Notes under the pieces: model-generated
Seen by the model: only the letters and a program-made list of their open reading frames with translations
Database searches by the model: none
Told to the model about the DNA's origin: nothing
In this document: positions 1 through 8,110 of the stretch, piece after piece
How positions within the stretch are numbered: the stretch's first letter is position 1
How the letters are laid out: each line of letters begins with the position of its first letter
Translations under genes and position numbers: made by a program
Source of the DNA: Pontibacillus sp. HMF3514
GTDB lineage: Bacteria > Bacillota > Bacilli > Bacillales > BH030062
NCBI RefSeq assembly: GCF_009858175.1
Contig: NZ_CP047393.1
Location: 3,348,001 to 3,412,000 of the forward strand
Direction: 5' to 3'
DNA length: 64,000 nt

Positions 1-1409
1 ATGAGTTCCTCATCCCATGGAGTGATTAGATGTGAGAAAATACCTGAAGCTGTTAAACTATTTGCCATCTTCCACTTCACAACATCTGAGTATTGATAAC
101 CATTCGTAACCCATGGTACATAAACAACCCCATTTTCAACCCCAAAATCGTCTTCCAAATAAGATGGAATGATGGTGTCTATATCCGAAAAAAAATCAGT
201 AAATTCTTGTGTAATATGATCATTCAATTTCCCATTATAGGGCATAAAAGAAGTTAGGGAATAAGTGGGCATCGTTTCTTTCATAAATGATATTACGGAC
301 TGAGATACATCTCGCAAATCAGTTTCAGGTGTTAAAGGCTGTGTATTATACCCCGCCAAAGCTAATTCGCCACCTTGATTCAACAGTTCTCTTCCATATT
401 TCACAAAATCCCTTTTCACATATTCAGGGATCTTTGTTCCCTCTTCTTTCTCTTCATCAAAAGACATCAAAAAACCACTGGTTAAAGATAAATGATATTG
501 ATTCGATGTATCCTTTACATACGGCCACCATGTATCACGATAAAACTCTTGATCTAATGATTTGCTTCCTTTAGGCAAGGGCGCTGGGAAAGAATGAATA
601 TACGTTAATTTAAAATTATGCACTGGGTAAATGAAGTCTTTCTGTAATGCCCCAATGGCACCGGTTAAAAGTCCACGATTGATTTTTTCATGGAGCATTG
701 TGCCATTGAACATAACAAACATACCCTCGCCATATCTACGCTCCCACAGTAACGGATAACCTTCTATAGATGTAGCATGCAACGAAACCTTTTCATCCAA
801 CCTTACAGCCAACGAAGAGTTTGTAAGAAAAGAATCATCAATAACTACCCCTTTCCGCTTCAGGAGTAAGTTCGATTCCATCCTAATTCCCTTTGTTTGA
901 ATTAAAGGCCCAATTTCATAAACTCCCATTTTTCTATATAAAGAATATAGAGCATCACCAGGAATAGGTCTTACTGCAAATAAAACAGCTCCCCCATTTT
1001 CTACATAAGAAGCTAGGTCTTGAATATTAGGAAACTTATCTAGATTTTCAGAAGTTAAGATAATCGAAGAATAGGAATCAAGATCAGATTGAATTTGTGA
1101 AAATGGAATAGAATCGTTTGGTTTCCTTATATTTGTAAGTGTGGATACAATATTGGTCTTTAAATCTTTACTCGATGTATCTTCTTTATCATATACGATT
1201 AAATACGTTTCCTCTTCCCCTTTACCATCCGTCGGTATTACAGGGCTATCATTAGTGTCTATAGATTCTTTGCGGAAGGAGTCATTTGAGTACTCTCTAA
1301 GCGTAAGTATATAATCAGATCGTACTACCTCTAGGAAAATTCCGAATGTAATGACAAGGATAATAATGACATAAATGGTTTTACCGAATTCAAACTTCTG
1401 TTCCATCAT
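1..1409 (-). CDS. pelA: PelA-type polysaccharide deacetylase (DUF2194-like), 3' end beyond window
   Basis: This reading frame stays open on the minus strand to the window edge, so only the first ~469 residues are seen. It begins with one transmembrane segment just after the start (VIIILVITFGIFL) followed by an extracytoplasmic domain. The two adjacent ATG codons (1409 and 1406) follow a strong AGGAGG site and overlap the end of the PelE gene by about 20 bases, so translation is probably coupled. Order and features match the deacetylase gene (PelA-DA) of the Gram-positive Pel locus, which partly deacetylates the Pel polymer outside the membrane. The catalytic deacetylase motifs lie beyond the visible part, so the call rests on context and on resemblance to DUF2194 proteins. 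Confidence 0.75.
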   Translation of the reverse strand, partial: MMEQKFEFGKTIYVIIILVITFGIFLEVVRSDYILTLREYSNDSFRKESIDTNDSPVIPTDGKGEEETYLIVYDKEDTSSKDLKTNIVSTLTNIRKPNDSIPFSQIQSDLDSYSSIILTSENLDKFPNIQDLASYVENGGAVLFAVRPIPGDALYSLYRKMGVYEIGPLIQTKGIRMESNLLLKRKGVVIDDSFLTNSSLAVRLDEKVSLHATSIEGYPLLWERRYGEGMFVMFNGTMLHEKINRGLLTGAIGALQKDFIYPVHNFKLTYIHSFPAPLPKGSKSLDQEFYRDTWWPYVKDTSNQYHLSLTSGFLMSFDEEKEEGTKIPEYVKRDFVKYGRELLNQGGELALAGYNTQPLTPETDLRDVSQSVISFMKETMPTYSLTSFMPYNGKLNDHITQEFTDFFSDIDTIIPSYLEDDFGVENGVVYVPWVTNGYQYSDVVKWKMANSLTASGIFSHLITPWDEEL

Positions 1410-2295
1410 GTTGCCTCCTGTTCCAATAACGGATTCGGTTTAACCCCTTAGGAGATAGTGTGATCGTAGACTGTTTTAGTTGAGTTAACACTTTTCTAAA
1501 TCGTTCTTCATCTTCCAGAGCATAGTACACTTTCATAGCAGCAAAATAAGCATCTTCATTATAAGGGAAGGCATTAAGAAACTTTTGACTATACTGTAAA
1601 GCTTGTTGGTACTCTTTTAACTGTAAATCATACTCAATCTTATTTATAAAGTGTTTAGGTTGAGATTCTTCTTCTTCCAGGACTCTGGCTAATATGGATG
1701 TATATTGATACATATACTTTCTTTTTGTATTCTCATCTACAAATTCCAAATCAATATATTCTTTCATTCTCTCACTATACATCAGCAATAGTTCTAAATC
1801 TTCATCCTCACTTTTATTAAGTTGGACTTCAATCTCTTGCATATCATTCAGTAATTTCCTTTTCGATTCTAAAATAGATGATGCCGCATAATGTGATGTT
1901 TCTGTATCCTCATTTTCTAAGGCCACTTTCAACATTTGTATATCTTTAAAAGAATCTTGTTTCAATAACTGCAAAAGCTTTCGACGTCTAATGTGATTTT
2001 CGTTTAAAAGCAAAACATCTTGAAACGGAACAGTGTTCATAGTTTGTTCTGCATAATTCTTGTAATAGAAAGGATCATTGTCTATCTGGGATTTTTGTAA
2101 TAACCAGTCAGGTAGTTCGCGCTTTTCTTTTTCTTTGTTTGCGCTCATAAATATTAAGAAGAATAAACCCAAAAAAGGTATAAAGAGTAAAATCAAAACA
2201 TGGGCTAACCTATTCTTATGATTCTTTAGCAATAGTATAAAAAGAAAGCCCACAATATAATACAATCCAACGACTATATACAAAGTGTTATACAT
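1390..2295 (-). CDS. pelE: PelE-like membrane protein with TPR region
   Basis: A 301-residue protein with two N-terminal transmembrane segments (about residues 5-20 and 30-50), then a soluble helical region rich in TPR-like helices (for example the stretch around ALQYSQKFLNAFPYNEDAY). This is the architecture of PelE, which sits in the inner membrane with PelD and PelG and is thought to organise the Pel synthase complex. Its start overlaps the PelD-fusion stop by 8 bases and its stop overlaps the next gene, so the three genes form one tight leftward operon. Sequence identity to known PelE is low by eye. The assignment is based on architecture and position. Confidence 0.75.
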   Translation of the reverse strand: MYNTLYIVVGLYYIVGFLFILLLKNHKNRLAHVLILLFIPFLGLFFLIFMSANKEKEKRELPDWLLQKSQIDNDPFYYKNYAEQTMNTVPFQDVLLLNENHIRRRKLLQLLKQDSFKDIQMLKVALENEDTETSHYAASSILESKRKLLNDMQEIEVQLNKSEDEDLELLLMYSERMKEYIDLEFVDENTKRKYMYQYTSILARVLEEEESQPKHFINKIEYDLQLKEYQQALQYSQKFLNAFPYNEDAYFAAMKVYYALEDEERFRKVLTQLKQSTITLSPKGLNRIRYWNRRQHDGTEV

Positions 2296-4492
2296 TTTGC
2301 ATATCCACTTCTTCTATTTGACATCCAATACTAATTAACCTTCGGAAAACGACACCAGATTGTTCTTGAGTAGTATTGGATAGGAGGATAAAAATTTCTT
2401 TCTGTTCATTTAATCCAATATGGTCGGTACTCCGCAAATGATTCTGGATGTCACTGATTTCTCGTTTCTGTTTCACTGGCATATTCACCCTAAATAGTGT
2501 ATATGGAATATTTAGCTGTTCTTCAGCGCGTTTCTTACTTTGTAACACTCTTTCAAAGTACTTTGGCTTCAAAATATTTGTTTCTATTAAATAACGGTCC
2601 GCCTTGGTAGCATCAACATGATCTATTGCTCTACTTATTGAATCAGAAATTAATCGAATCAATACAGTAAAAACATTCTCATAATAGAGAGAGAGATACT
2701 CAAAATCCACTTCTTGTATGGATACAATGGCAAGCAGCGAATTTCCTTTCATGATAGGAGCAACCATCTGAGGTAACTCTGGATCCATATCTCGGTTAAA
2801 ATAAAAGCTTTTCCGTTTAACAATTGCCCTAAATGAAGGATATTCTTCTAAGCGATATGTGTTTTTAGGTGTAAATGACGGTGTGTTGGATTTGGAAGCT
2901 AACCTCAAAAAGCTTTTGTCTTCATTAGCCGTGTAGATAGAGACTTTATTTGTTTTCATTAATTCTTCTATAACGAATATCGCTCCTGTAAAAATATCCT
3001 CAGGTTCTAAACTGTCTAACTTTTTTACAGTACTATAAATCTTTCCTATTCCATCTTCTGAATGAACAATTTGCTTTTGCAATTCACTATTAAGCATCTT
3101 AGCTTCACTATAAAGGTCTTCTAAAAAAGCATGTTGCTCTTTCAACCGTTCATGGTCGTTGATTTCTGCTTCCTCTCGAACTTTTCTTCGGTCTACAATA
3201 TACCCAATCAACAAACCTATTAATAGATAGATTGCAAAGTAGATTAATCCTTCATTATCAATAAATAAGGTTACGAGATCAGCACCTGTTTTGATTTGTG
3301 AGTAACTGTAAAGTCCCATACTCAAACCAGCTGAAACTAAAGCTTGCGTCTTTCCGAATGTAATGGCAATAAGTATAATGTATAGAATTTTGATATCGAA
3401 CACGATAAAAGATTCTGGGATCATGATTTCAAGGGTAAAAATCATAAAGAATAAAAGAATGTTTTCTACAAAAGGAATAATATGTTGATATCTACGTTTA
3501 ATTTCTGTAGTTTTATTTTCTTTATTTTGTTCTTTTTTCTTCTTATAGTTCTTTTTTCTTGAAAGATCTCCAAAAAACCATAAATAAGTTTCGGTTAATC
3601 CTTCATTTAGAGAGTATTTAGGAACCCAATCCAATTTCTCTTTTAACTTCCTATTGTCTAACCTAGAATGTCGTATATCTGTTTCTAAGGGTTCAACATA
3701 ATTAGTATTAGGATCCTGTTTATTTCCATGATTCTGACTGATAGCAGACAGGATTTTGATAAGCTGGTTTATAGATACACTAGTATTATTAGATAGGTTG
3801 TAACTTCCTGTCGCATCACTTAAAGCTGAACGATATAAAGCTTCTGCTACATCTTTAACATAGATAAAATCACGTGTTTGTTCCCCATCTCCGTATATTG
3901 TAATAGCGTCCCTCTTCCCCATCTTTTTAAGAAAGGTGGAAATCACTCCTCCTTCTGCCGAAGCACCCTGCCTTGGTCCATAGACATTTGAAAACCGAAG
4001 ACACATCGTTTCAAGTCCATACATTTCATACCAATATTTACAATAAGACTCACCCAATAGTTTATTTAATCCATAAGGTGACAAGGGGCGACACTTTGTT
4101 TCTTCAGAAATAGGAGATAAATCTTGATCCCCATAAATAGCTGCTGAAGAAGAAAATAAAAACTTTCTTACGTTGTATTTGGAGGATAAATGCAACACAT
4201 GAAGCAAACCACTGATATTCGTATCCGCATCTTTACCAGGATTATCCACAGAAGCCTGAACACCTACTTGTGCAGCTAAATGAATGACAATATCAAAATG
4301 AGTGGATTGAAAGATAAGTTCAACTTTCGGATCTGAAATATCCAAAATATAGGATTTATGTTTAATAGTAACATTATCTTTTTTTCCGGAGTGCAAATTA
4401 TCAATAATATAAATATTATGACCTTCTTGATAAAAACGTTCTGCAACATATGAGCCAATAAAACCATATCCACCTGTGATTAAAATGTTCAA
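2288..4492 (-). CDS. pelD: Fusion of NAD-dependent sugar epimerase with c-di-GMP receptor PelD
   Basis: A 734-residue two-part protein. Residues 1-310 are an extended short-chain dehydrogenase/epimerase: GGYGFIG nucleotide-binding loop at 7-13 and the catalytic pair Y140/K144 in YGLNK, as in UDP-GlcNAc/UDP-glucose 4-epimerases. Residues 345-440 carry about four transmembrane segments, then a short coiled coil, a GAF domain (about 490-620) and a degenerate GGDEF domain (about 640-734). The GGDEF signature is lost (EQKEI in its place), but the RxxD inhibitory-site motif survives as R687-S-T-D690, five residues before the former signature, as expected for a c-di-GMP receptor rather than a cyclase. 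PelD switches on Pel synthesis when c-di-GMP binds; the epimerase probably supplies UDP-GalNAc-type precursor. It is the first gene of the operon. The fusion itself is unusual. Confidence 0.85.
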   Translation of the reverse strand: MNILITGGYGFIGSYVAERFYQEGHNIYIIDNLHSGKKDNVTIKHKSYILDISDPKVELIFQSTHFDIVIHLAAQVGVQASVDNPGKDADTNISGLLHVLHLSSKYNVRKFLFSSSAAIYGDQDLSPISEETKCRPLSPYGLNKLLGESYCKYWYEMYGLETMCLRFSNVYGPRQGASAEGGVISTFLKKMGKRDAITIYGDGEQTRDFIYVKDVAEALYRSALSDATGSYNLSNNTSVSINQLIKILSAISQNHGNKQDPNTNYVEPLETDIRHSRLDNRKLKEKLDWVPKYSLNEGLTETYLWFFGDLSRKKNYKKKKEQNKENKTTEIKRRYQHIIPFVENILLFFMIFTLEIMIPESFIVFDIKILYIILIAITFGKTQALVSAGLSMGLYSYSQIKTGADLVTLFIDNEGLIYFAIYLLIGLLIGYIVDRRKVREEAEINDHERLKEQHAFLEDLYSEAKMLNSELQKQIVHSEDGIGKIYSTVKKLDSLEPEDIFTGAIFVIEELMKTNKVSIYTANEDKSFLRLASKSNTPSFTPKNTYRLEEYPSFRAIVKRKSFYFNRDMDPELPQMVAPIMKGNSLLAIVSIQEVDFEYLSLYYENVFTVLIRLISDSISRAIDHVDATKADRYLIETNILKPKYFERVLQSKKRAEEQLNIPYTLFRVNMPVKQKREISDIQNHLRSTDHIGLNEQKEIFILLSNTTQEQSGVVFRRLISIGCQIEEVDMQNV

Positions 4493-4826
4493 TTTATCCC
4501 CCCTCTCCCTACATTTTTAGTATATAAGCCCTAAACCAAGTATATGCAAAAATGTATATATAATCTATCTTTCTAAGGATATTTCACATAATATTATTAA
4601 TTTTCATCATTTATATAGTTAAAATATGGAATAAGTGTTTATTGCTTATATTTAGATGTTAATCATGAATTACTCATCCAAATATTTCTTAATAACTTTT
4701 GTTAAATCACCACCCTCAAAACCTCGAATTTTGTCGAATAATTTAGCGAGGTAGCACAGATACTACCTATCATCACTTTAAATGGAGATTTTCATAAGAA
4801 TATCCTGCCTTCCCTAAAGGCATCTT
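4493..4826. promoter_or_regulatory. Divergent control region between pel operon and GH66 gene, with structured leader
   Basis: An AT-rich 330-base region separating two divergent units. On the plus strand it contains an inverted repeat ACCTCG/CGAGGT (4721-4726 with 4747-4752), a hairpin GGTAG/CTACC directly after it (about 4750-4770) and further pairing potential before the terminator at 4827. The series of stems ending in a terminator looks like a transcription attenuator or an unrecognised riboswitch for the GH66 gene. I compared it by memory with the c-di-GMP-I, c-di-GMP-II, c-di-AMP, T-box, purine, SAM, fluoride and guanidine consensus motifs and it fits none of them. Confidence 0.45.
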
Positions 4827-4866
4827 AAGACTAACAGCCTCGTCACCTGTTAGTCTTTTGTTTTTT
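4827..4866 (+). terminator. Intrinsic terminator inside the GH66 leader (attenuator candidate)
   Basis: Perfect 11-bp stem AAGACTAACAG/CTGTTAGTCTT (4827-4837 with 4847-4857) followed by a T-rich run TTGTTTTTT. It lies 36 bases upstream of the GH66 start codon and in the same orientation, with no gene on the plus strand before it. A terminator in this place would stop leader transcripts unless an alternative fold forms. The loop contains CCTCG, which can pair with CGAGG at 4747. Confidence 0.75.
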
Positions 4867-4901
4867 ATACGGAAAAGTGCAATACATAAAGGAGGGAGCA
4901 A

Positions 4902-6695
4902 ATGAAGAAGAAATATGTTCTACCGCTTATCTTTATAGGTGTCTTTATATTATTAATTATTCCAGCGAGATTTCTATGGTCAGAGCAAGAATCTTTTGAG
5001 CCGCCAAATGAGAAATCTCCTATAAAACATGATGTAAATGTTGTCTCACTTCAAAAGGATAAAGCTCGCTACAAACCTGGATCAGACATTTCGTTTCAAG
5101 CTTTCCTATCCGACAAACCTGAACATGCAATCGATATGAAAGTTGAGTTTTTTCATCTTGGAGAAAAAATTCATGAGAAAATCATTCAGGTTTCAGAGAA
5201 AAACTTCAAATGGAAATGGACTCCCCCTAAAGAGGACTTTCAAGGTTACCTTGTAAAGGTTAGCCCGCTTCATAACCAAGATAGCTTTCAAAGTATTGCA
5301 GTTGATGTTTCGTCTTCATGGGGAAAGTTCCCACGTTACGGATTCCTCTCTTCTTTTTCAAAGATGGAGAAAAGAAAGCAAAGTTCGATAATCAACAAGC
5401 TCAATCGATACCATATCAACGGCATACAATTTTACGATTGGCTTGATGAGTACCATATCCCTCTGAAAACAAAGGAGGACTCCCCTCTACAGAGTTGGAA
5501 TAACATAGCAAATCAACATGTGGAATTCAAAACAGTAAAAACCTATATCGATTTAGCTCATCAAAAAAACATGAATGCCATGTCCTATAACCTGATCAAT
5601 GCGACATTAGCTGACGCTAAAAATGATGGAGTTAAGCCGGAGTGGTATCTTTATCGAGATGAGCAACAAGAAAATATCGATACACATAACCTCCCTGATA
5701 ATTGGAAAAGCAATATCTACTTAACAAACCCAGCCAATGGAGCTTGGCAAAATTATATATTCAACAATCAGAAAACAGCTTTTAAACACTTGCCTTTTGA
5801 CGGGTGGCATATTGATCAGCTCGGTAACCGTGGAAAAGTTTATGACTACGGTGGTAAGCGTATTCAATTACCTAATACCTACAAAAGCTTTATACAAAAT
5901 GCTAAGCGCTCTTTCCAAGAAAAAGATCTCGTGATGAATGCTGTAAATCAATATGGACAGGAGCAAATCGCTCAATCATCCGTACCGTTTTTATACACGG
6001 AGCTGTGGGATCCAACTCGTACTTATACTGGGTTAGAAAACGTCATAAAAGAAAACAACAGTTTCTCAAAGGGTGAGAAAAACACTGTAATCGCAGGCTA
6101 TATGAACAATAAAAAATCAGACGGAAATGGTAAGTTTAATACACCCGGTATTTTGTTCACAGATGCATTGCTTTTTGCCCAAGGAGGAGCACATATTGAG
6201 CTTGGTGAACATATGCTTTCGAAAGATTACTTCCCTCACCATACGCTCAACATGGGGGATGAATTAACTGAGTCGCTAAAGCATTATTACGATTTTATGG
6301 TCGCCTATGAAAATCTGTTGCGAGATGGATTGCAAGAAGCACCACTAACCGTCTCCACCTCAAATTGGGTGCGCCTTTCAGACAGGCCTGAAAAAGGAAA
6401 AGTCTATGCATTTGCAAAAAAAGATGATGGGAAAAAAGTGATTCATCTAATTAATTATTTCGATGCTCGACACATGAATTGGCGCGACGAGAAGGGAACA
6501 CAACAAGAACCATCTATGAAACGTGATTTAACGCTTTATATTAATGAACCAAAAGAAGTGCAGAACGTTTGGGTGGCCTCTCCTGACTGGAATAAAGGAC
6601 TTCCAATGAAACTTGAGTTTAAGCAGGAAGATGGCGAAGTTCAAGTGAATGTTCCGAAGATTAAGTACTGGGATATGCTTGTGTTTGAATACTGA
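4902..6695 (+). CDS. GH66 dextranase-like extracytoplasmic glycoside hydrolase
   Basis: A 597-residue protein with an N-terminal signal or anchor segment (residues 5-22, hydrophobic after MKKK), a beta-sandwich region (about 45-135) and a TIM-barrel region with the GH66 signature. The probable nucleophile is D305 in DGWHID and the probable acid/base is E367 in YTELWD, followed by a C-terminal beta domain. GH66 contains dextranases and cycloisomaltooligosaccharide glucanotransferases acting on alpha-1,6-glucan; this one is slightly shorter than secreted dextranases. RBS AAAGGAGGG precedes the ATG. It is transcribed away from the pel operon and has the attenuator-like leader described above. 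A link to biofilm matrix turnover is possible but is inference. Confidence 0.85.
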   Translation: MKKKYVLPLIFIGVFILLIIPARFLWSEQESFEPPNEKSPIKHDVNVVSLQKDKARYKPGSDISFQAFLSDKPEHAIDMKVEFFHLGEKIHEKIIQVSEKNFKWKWTPPKEDFQGYLVKVSPLHNQDSFQSIAVDVSSSWGKFPRYGFLSSFSKMEKRKQSSIINKLNRYHINGIQFYDWLDEYHIPLKTKEDSPLQSWNNIANQHVEFKTVKTYIDLAHQKNMNAMSYNLINATLADAKNDGVKPEWYLYRDEQQENIDTHNLPDNWKSNIYLTNPANGAWQNYIFNNQKTAFKHLPFDGWHIDQLGNRGKVYDYGGKRIQLPNTYKSFIQNAKRSFQEKDLVMNAVNQYGQEQIAQSSVPFLYTELWDPTRTYTGLENVIKENNSFSKGEKNTVIAGYMNNKKSDGNGKFNTPGILFTDALLFAQGGAHIELGEHMLSKDYFPHHTLNMGDELTESLKHYYDFMVAYENLLRDGLQEAPLTVSTSNWVRLSDRPEKGKVYAFAKKDDGKKVIHLINYFDARHMNWRDEKGTQQEPSMKRDLTLYINEPKEVQNVWVASPDWNKGLPMKLEFKQEDGEVQVNVPKIKYWDMLVFEY

Positions 6696-6702
6696 TGTGA
6701 GG

Positions 6703-6996
6703 GTGCGAGCGGCTTTCCGTCAGGTTCGTGCGGCTTTCCATCGGGTTCGAGCGACTTTCCGTCGGGTTCGAGCGGCTTTCCGGCAGGTTCGAACGGCTTT
6801 CCGGCAGGTTCGAGCGACTTTCCATCGGGTTCGAGCGACTTTCCATCGGGTTCGAGCGACTTTCCGTCAGGTTCGTGCGGCTTTCCATCGGGTTCGAGCG
6901 ACTTTCCGTCAGGTTCGTGCGGCTTTCCATCGGGTTCGAGCGACTTTCCGTCAGGTTCGTGCGGCTTTCCATCGGGTTCGAGCGACTTTCCATCAG
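6703..6996. repeat. Tandem array 1: 14 units of exactly 21 bp
   Basis: Fourteen head-to-tail 21-bp units with the core CGAGCGACTTTCC and variable positions that alternate (GAGCGA/GTGCGG; CCGTC/CCATC), with no insertion or deletion from first to last unit. Part of the array looks like a two-unit (42 bp) higher-order repeat, which suggests recent duplication. It fills the gap between two convergent genes. No frame within it has a ribosome site, and the long frames on both strands arise only because the unit has no stop codon and 21 is divisible by three. Confidence 0.95.
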
Positions 6997-7006
6997 GTAC
7001 AAAGCA

Positions 7007-7037
7007 AAAAGTCGATCTGCACTTCAGATCGACTTTT
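7007..7037. terminator. Bidirectional intrinsic terminator
   Basis: Perfect 13-bp stem AAAAGTCGATCTG/CAGATCGACTTTT around a 5-base loop, with A/T tracts on both sides. It directly follows the stop of the leftward LCP-like gene and can also stop readthrough from the GH66 gene and array 1. Confidence 0.9.
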
Positions 7038-7041
7038 CTTT

Positions 7042-7944
7042 TTACAAACCGCCCATCATCTCAGACACGGTCTTAGGTTTTTCCGCTCTTTCTTCCTTCA
7101 TAACGGGTACAGAATCTCGAAATTCAAGACCTCGCTTCACTTCAATTGGCTCTAAAAATGCATCTATGCCATATTTGCTTCTTAACGAAATGACCTCTGC
7201 CAACGATAGATCCGTCTCCACTTCTTGGCTCAAAGACGTGACAAGTTTATTTAGGGACATTAACGTTCCGAATGACAACTGGCTCATGTCTTTTACTAGA
7301 GACCCCAAATTCAGGGATTCTTTATTCTCTCCTACAACTTGGTCTTCATGCTTTTCCAATGTTTGTTGCACAAAAGCATTCTCCATCACATCTTTGGAAA
7401 TGTTCTTCATCGCACTTTTATCCAACCGTATGTAGTAATCGAGTGGATAATTCAAGTCTTTCTCGAGTTTTTGAACCATCGCCTTTGTCTCACTATGAGC
7501 GTTGTAATCTTTCATAGTCGATACATATACCGCATGCTCTTCAGGTTGATAGGTAACAAAGTGCAGAGTGGCTTTTGGTTTCTCTATATCTTGAATCATC
7601 AAAATCGATAGGCCATTTTCATGTATAAAAGATGGTTGAGCTGTTTTATCCACTGATTCTTTAGTGCTCTTGTCTTTTTCCTTATCTTTTGCCAAATCGA
7701 TAGGACTAACACGAGGATTATCATGATCGTATCTTTCAGCGGAATCAGGTGCCTCGTCTTGTGATTGCTGCAAAGGTGATCGATCCTCAGGTGCTTTCGT
7801 CCAAAAATCTTCTTCAAATGAGATCCCGGCTAAAAAGAGAATAAGAGCCAAACTAAATAATGATCCTCCAATACGTCGCCTCATGTCCTCATCGACCCTT
7901 CTCTTATGTTTACCCACATTTTTGACGAAAAGGGATGAACTCAT
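7042..7944 (-). CDS. Membrane-anchored protein with divergent LCP (LytR-CpsA-Psr)-like domain
   Basis: A 300-residue protein with a basic N-terminus, one transmembrane helix (about residues 27-43), a charged linker rich in K, D and E, and a domain from about 110 to 200 that recalls the LCP fold (LSILMIQDIEKP..., then NYPLDYYIRLD, like the IDYYV-VD strand of LCP proteins). LCP enzymes attach teichoic acid or capsule to peptidoglycan. The arginine and aspartate motifs of active LCP enzymes are not visible, so it may be a non-catalytic relative. The start at 7944 has no clear ribosome site and lies just beyond a terminator-like hairpin; the ATG at 7884 (MRRRIGG, 20 residues shorter) is a serious alternative. 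Confidence 0.55.
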   Translation of the reverse strand: MSSSLFVKNVGKHKRRVDEDMRRRIGGSLFSLALILFLAGISFEEDFWTKAPEDRSPLQQSQDEAPDSAERYDHDNPRVSPIDLAKDKEKDKSTKESVDKTAQPSFIHENGLSILMIQDIEKPKATLHFVTYQPEEHAVYVSTMKDYNAHSETKAMVQKLEKDLNYPLDYYIRLDKSAMKNISKDVMENAFVQQTLEKHEDQVVGENKESLNLGSLVKDMSQLSFGTLMSLNKLVTSLSQEVETDLSLAEVISLRSKYGIDAFLEPIEVKRGLEFRDSVPVMKEERAEKPKTVSEMMGGL

Positions 7945-7948
7945 ACAT

Positions 7949-8005
7949 AAAAAGGAGCGTATTGAGAAGTCTATGATTTCATGGAATAGACTCCTCAGTA
8001 CGCTC
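7949..8005 (-). terminator. Long hairpin with T-tract before the LCP-like gene
   Basis: An imperfect ~22-bp stem (arms from GAGCGT at 7955 to ACGCTC at 8005) followed on the minus strand by TTTTT. It can terminate transcripts of the upstream HD-GYP gene, or serve as an attenuator for the LCP-like gene because it ends only five bases before the annotated start. Confidence 0.7.
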
Positions 8006-8110
8006 AGAAGAGAAGGCTTGCTCTCCTAGACAGAATCTTGTACTCAAGTACGACATCTTGCTTTTAAAACTCGAGTGTTTTGGTATTAATCAGATTTTAC
8101 GCAGTTCTGT

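Noticed and set aside
287-574. 95-residue plus-strand frame
   Set aside because: It lies antisense within the PelA-type gene and has no ribosome site.
4493-4901. c-di-GMP riboswitch in front of the pel or GH66 genes
   Set aside because: Neither strand contains the GEMM-I elements seen at 60352, and no recalled feature of c-di-GMP-II was found.
6649-7435. Several long open frames across array 1 encoding repeats such as ESRSNPM or FERLSVG
   Set aside because: They exist on both strands only because the 21-bp unit has no stop codon; none has a ribosome site and they run through a terminator and into the antisense of the LCP-like gene.
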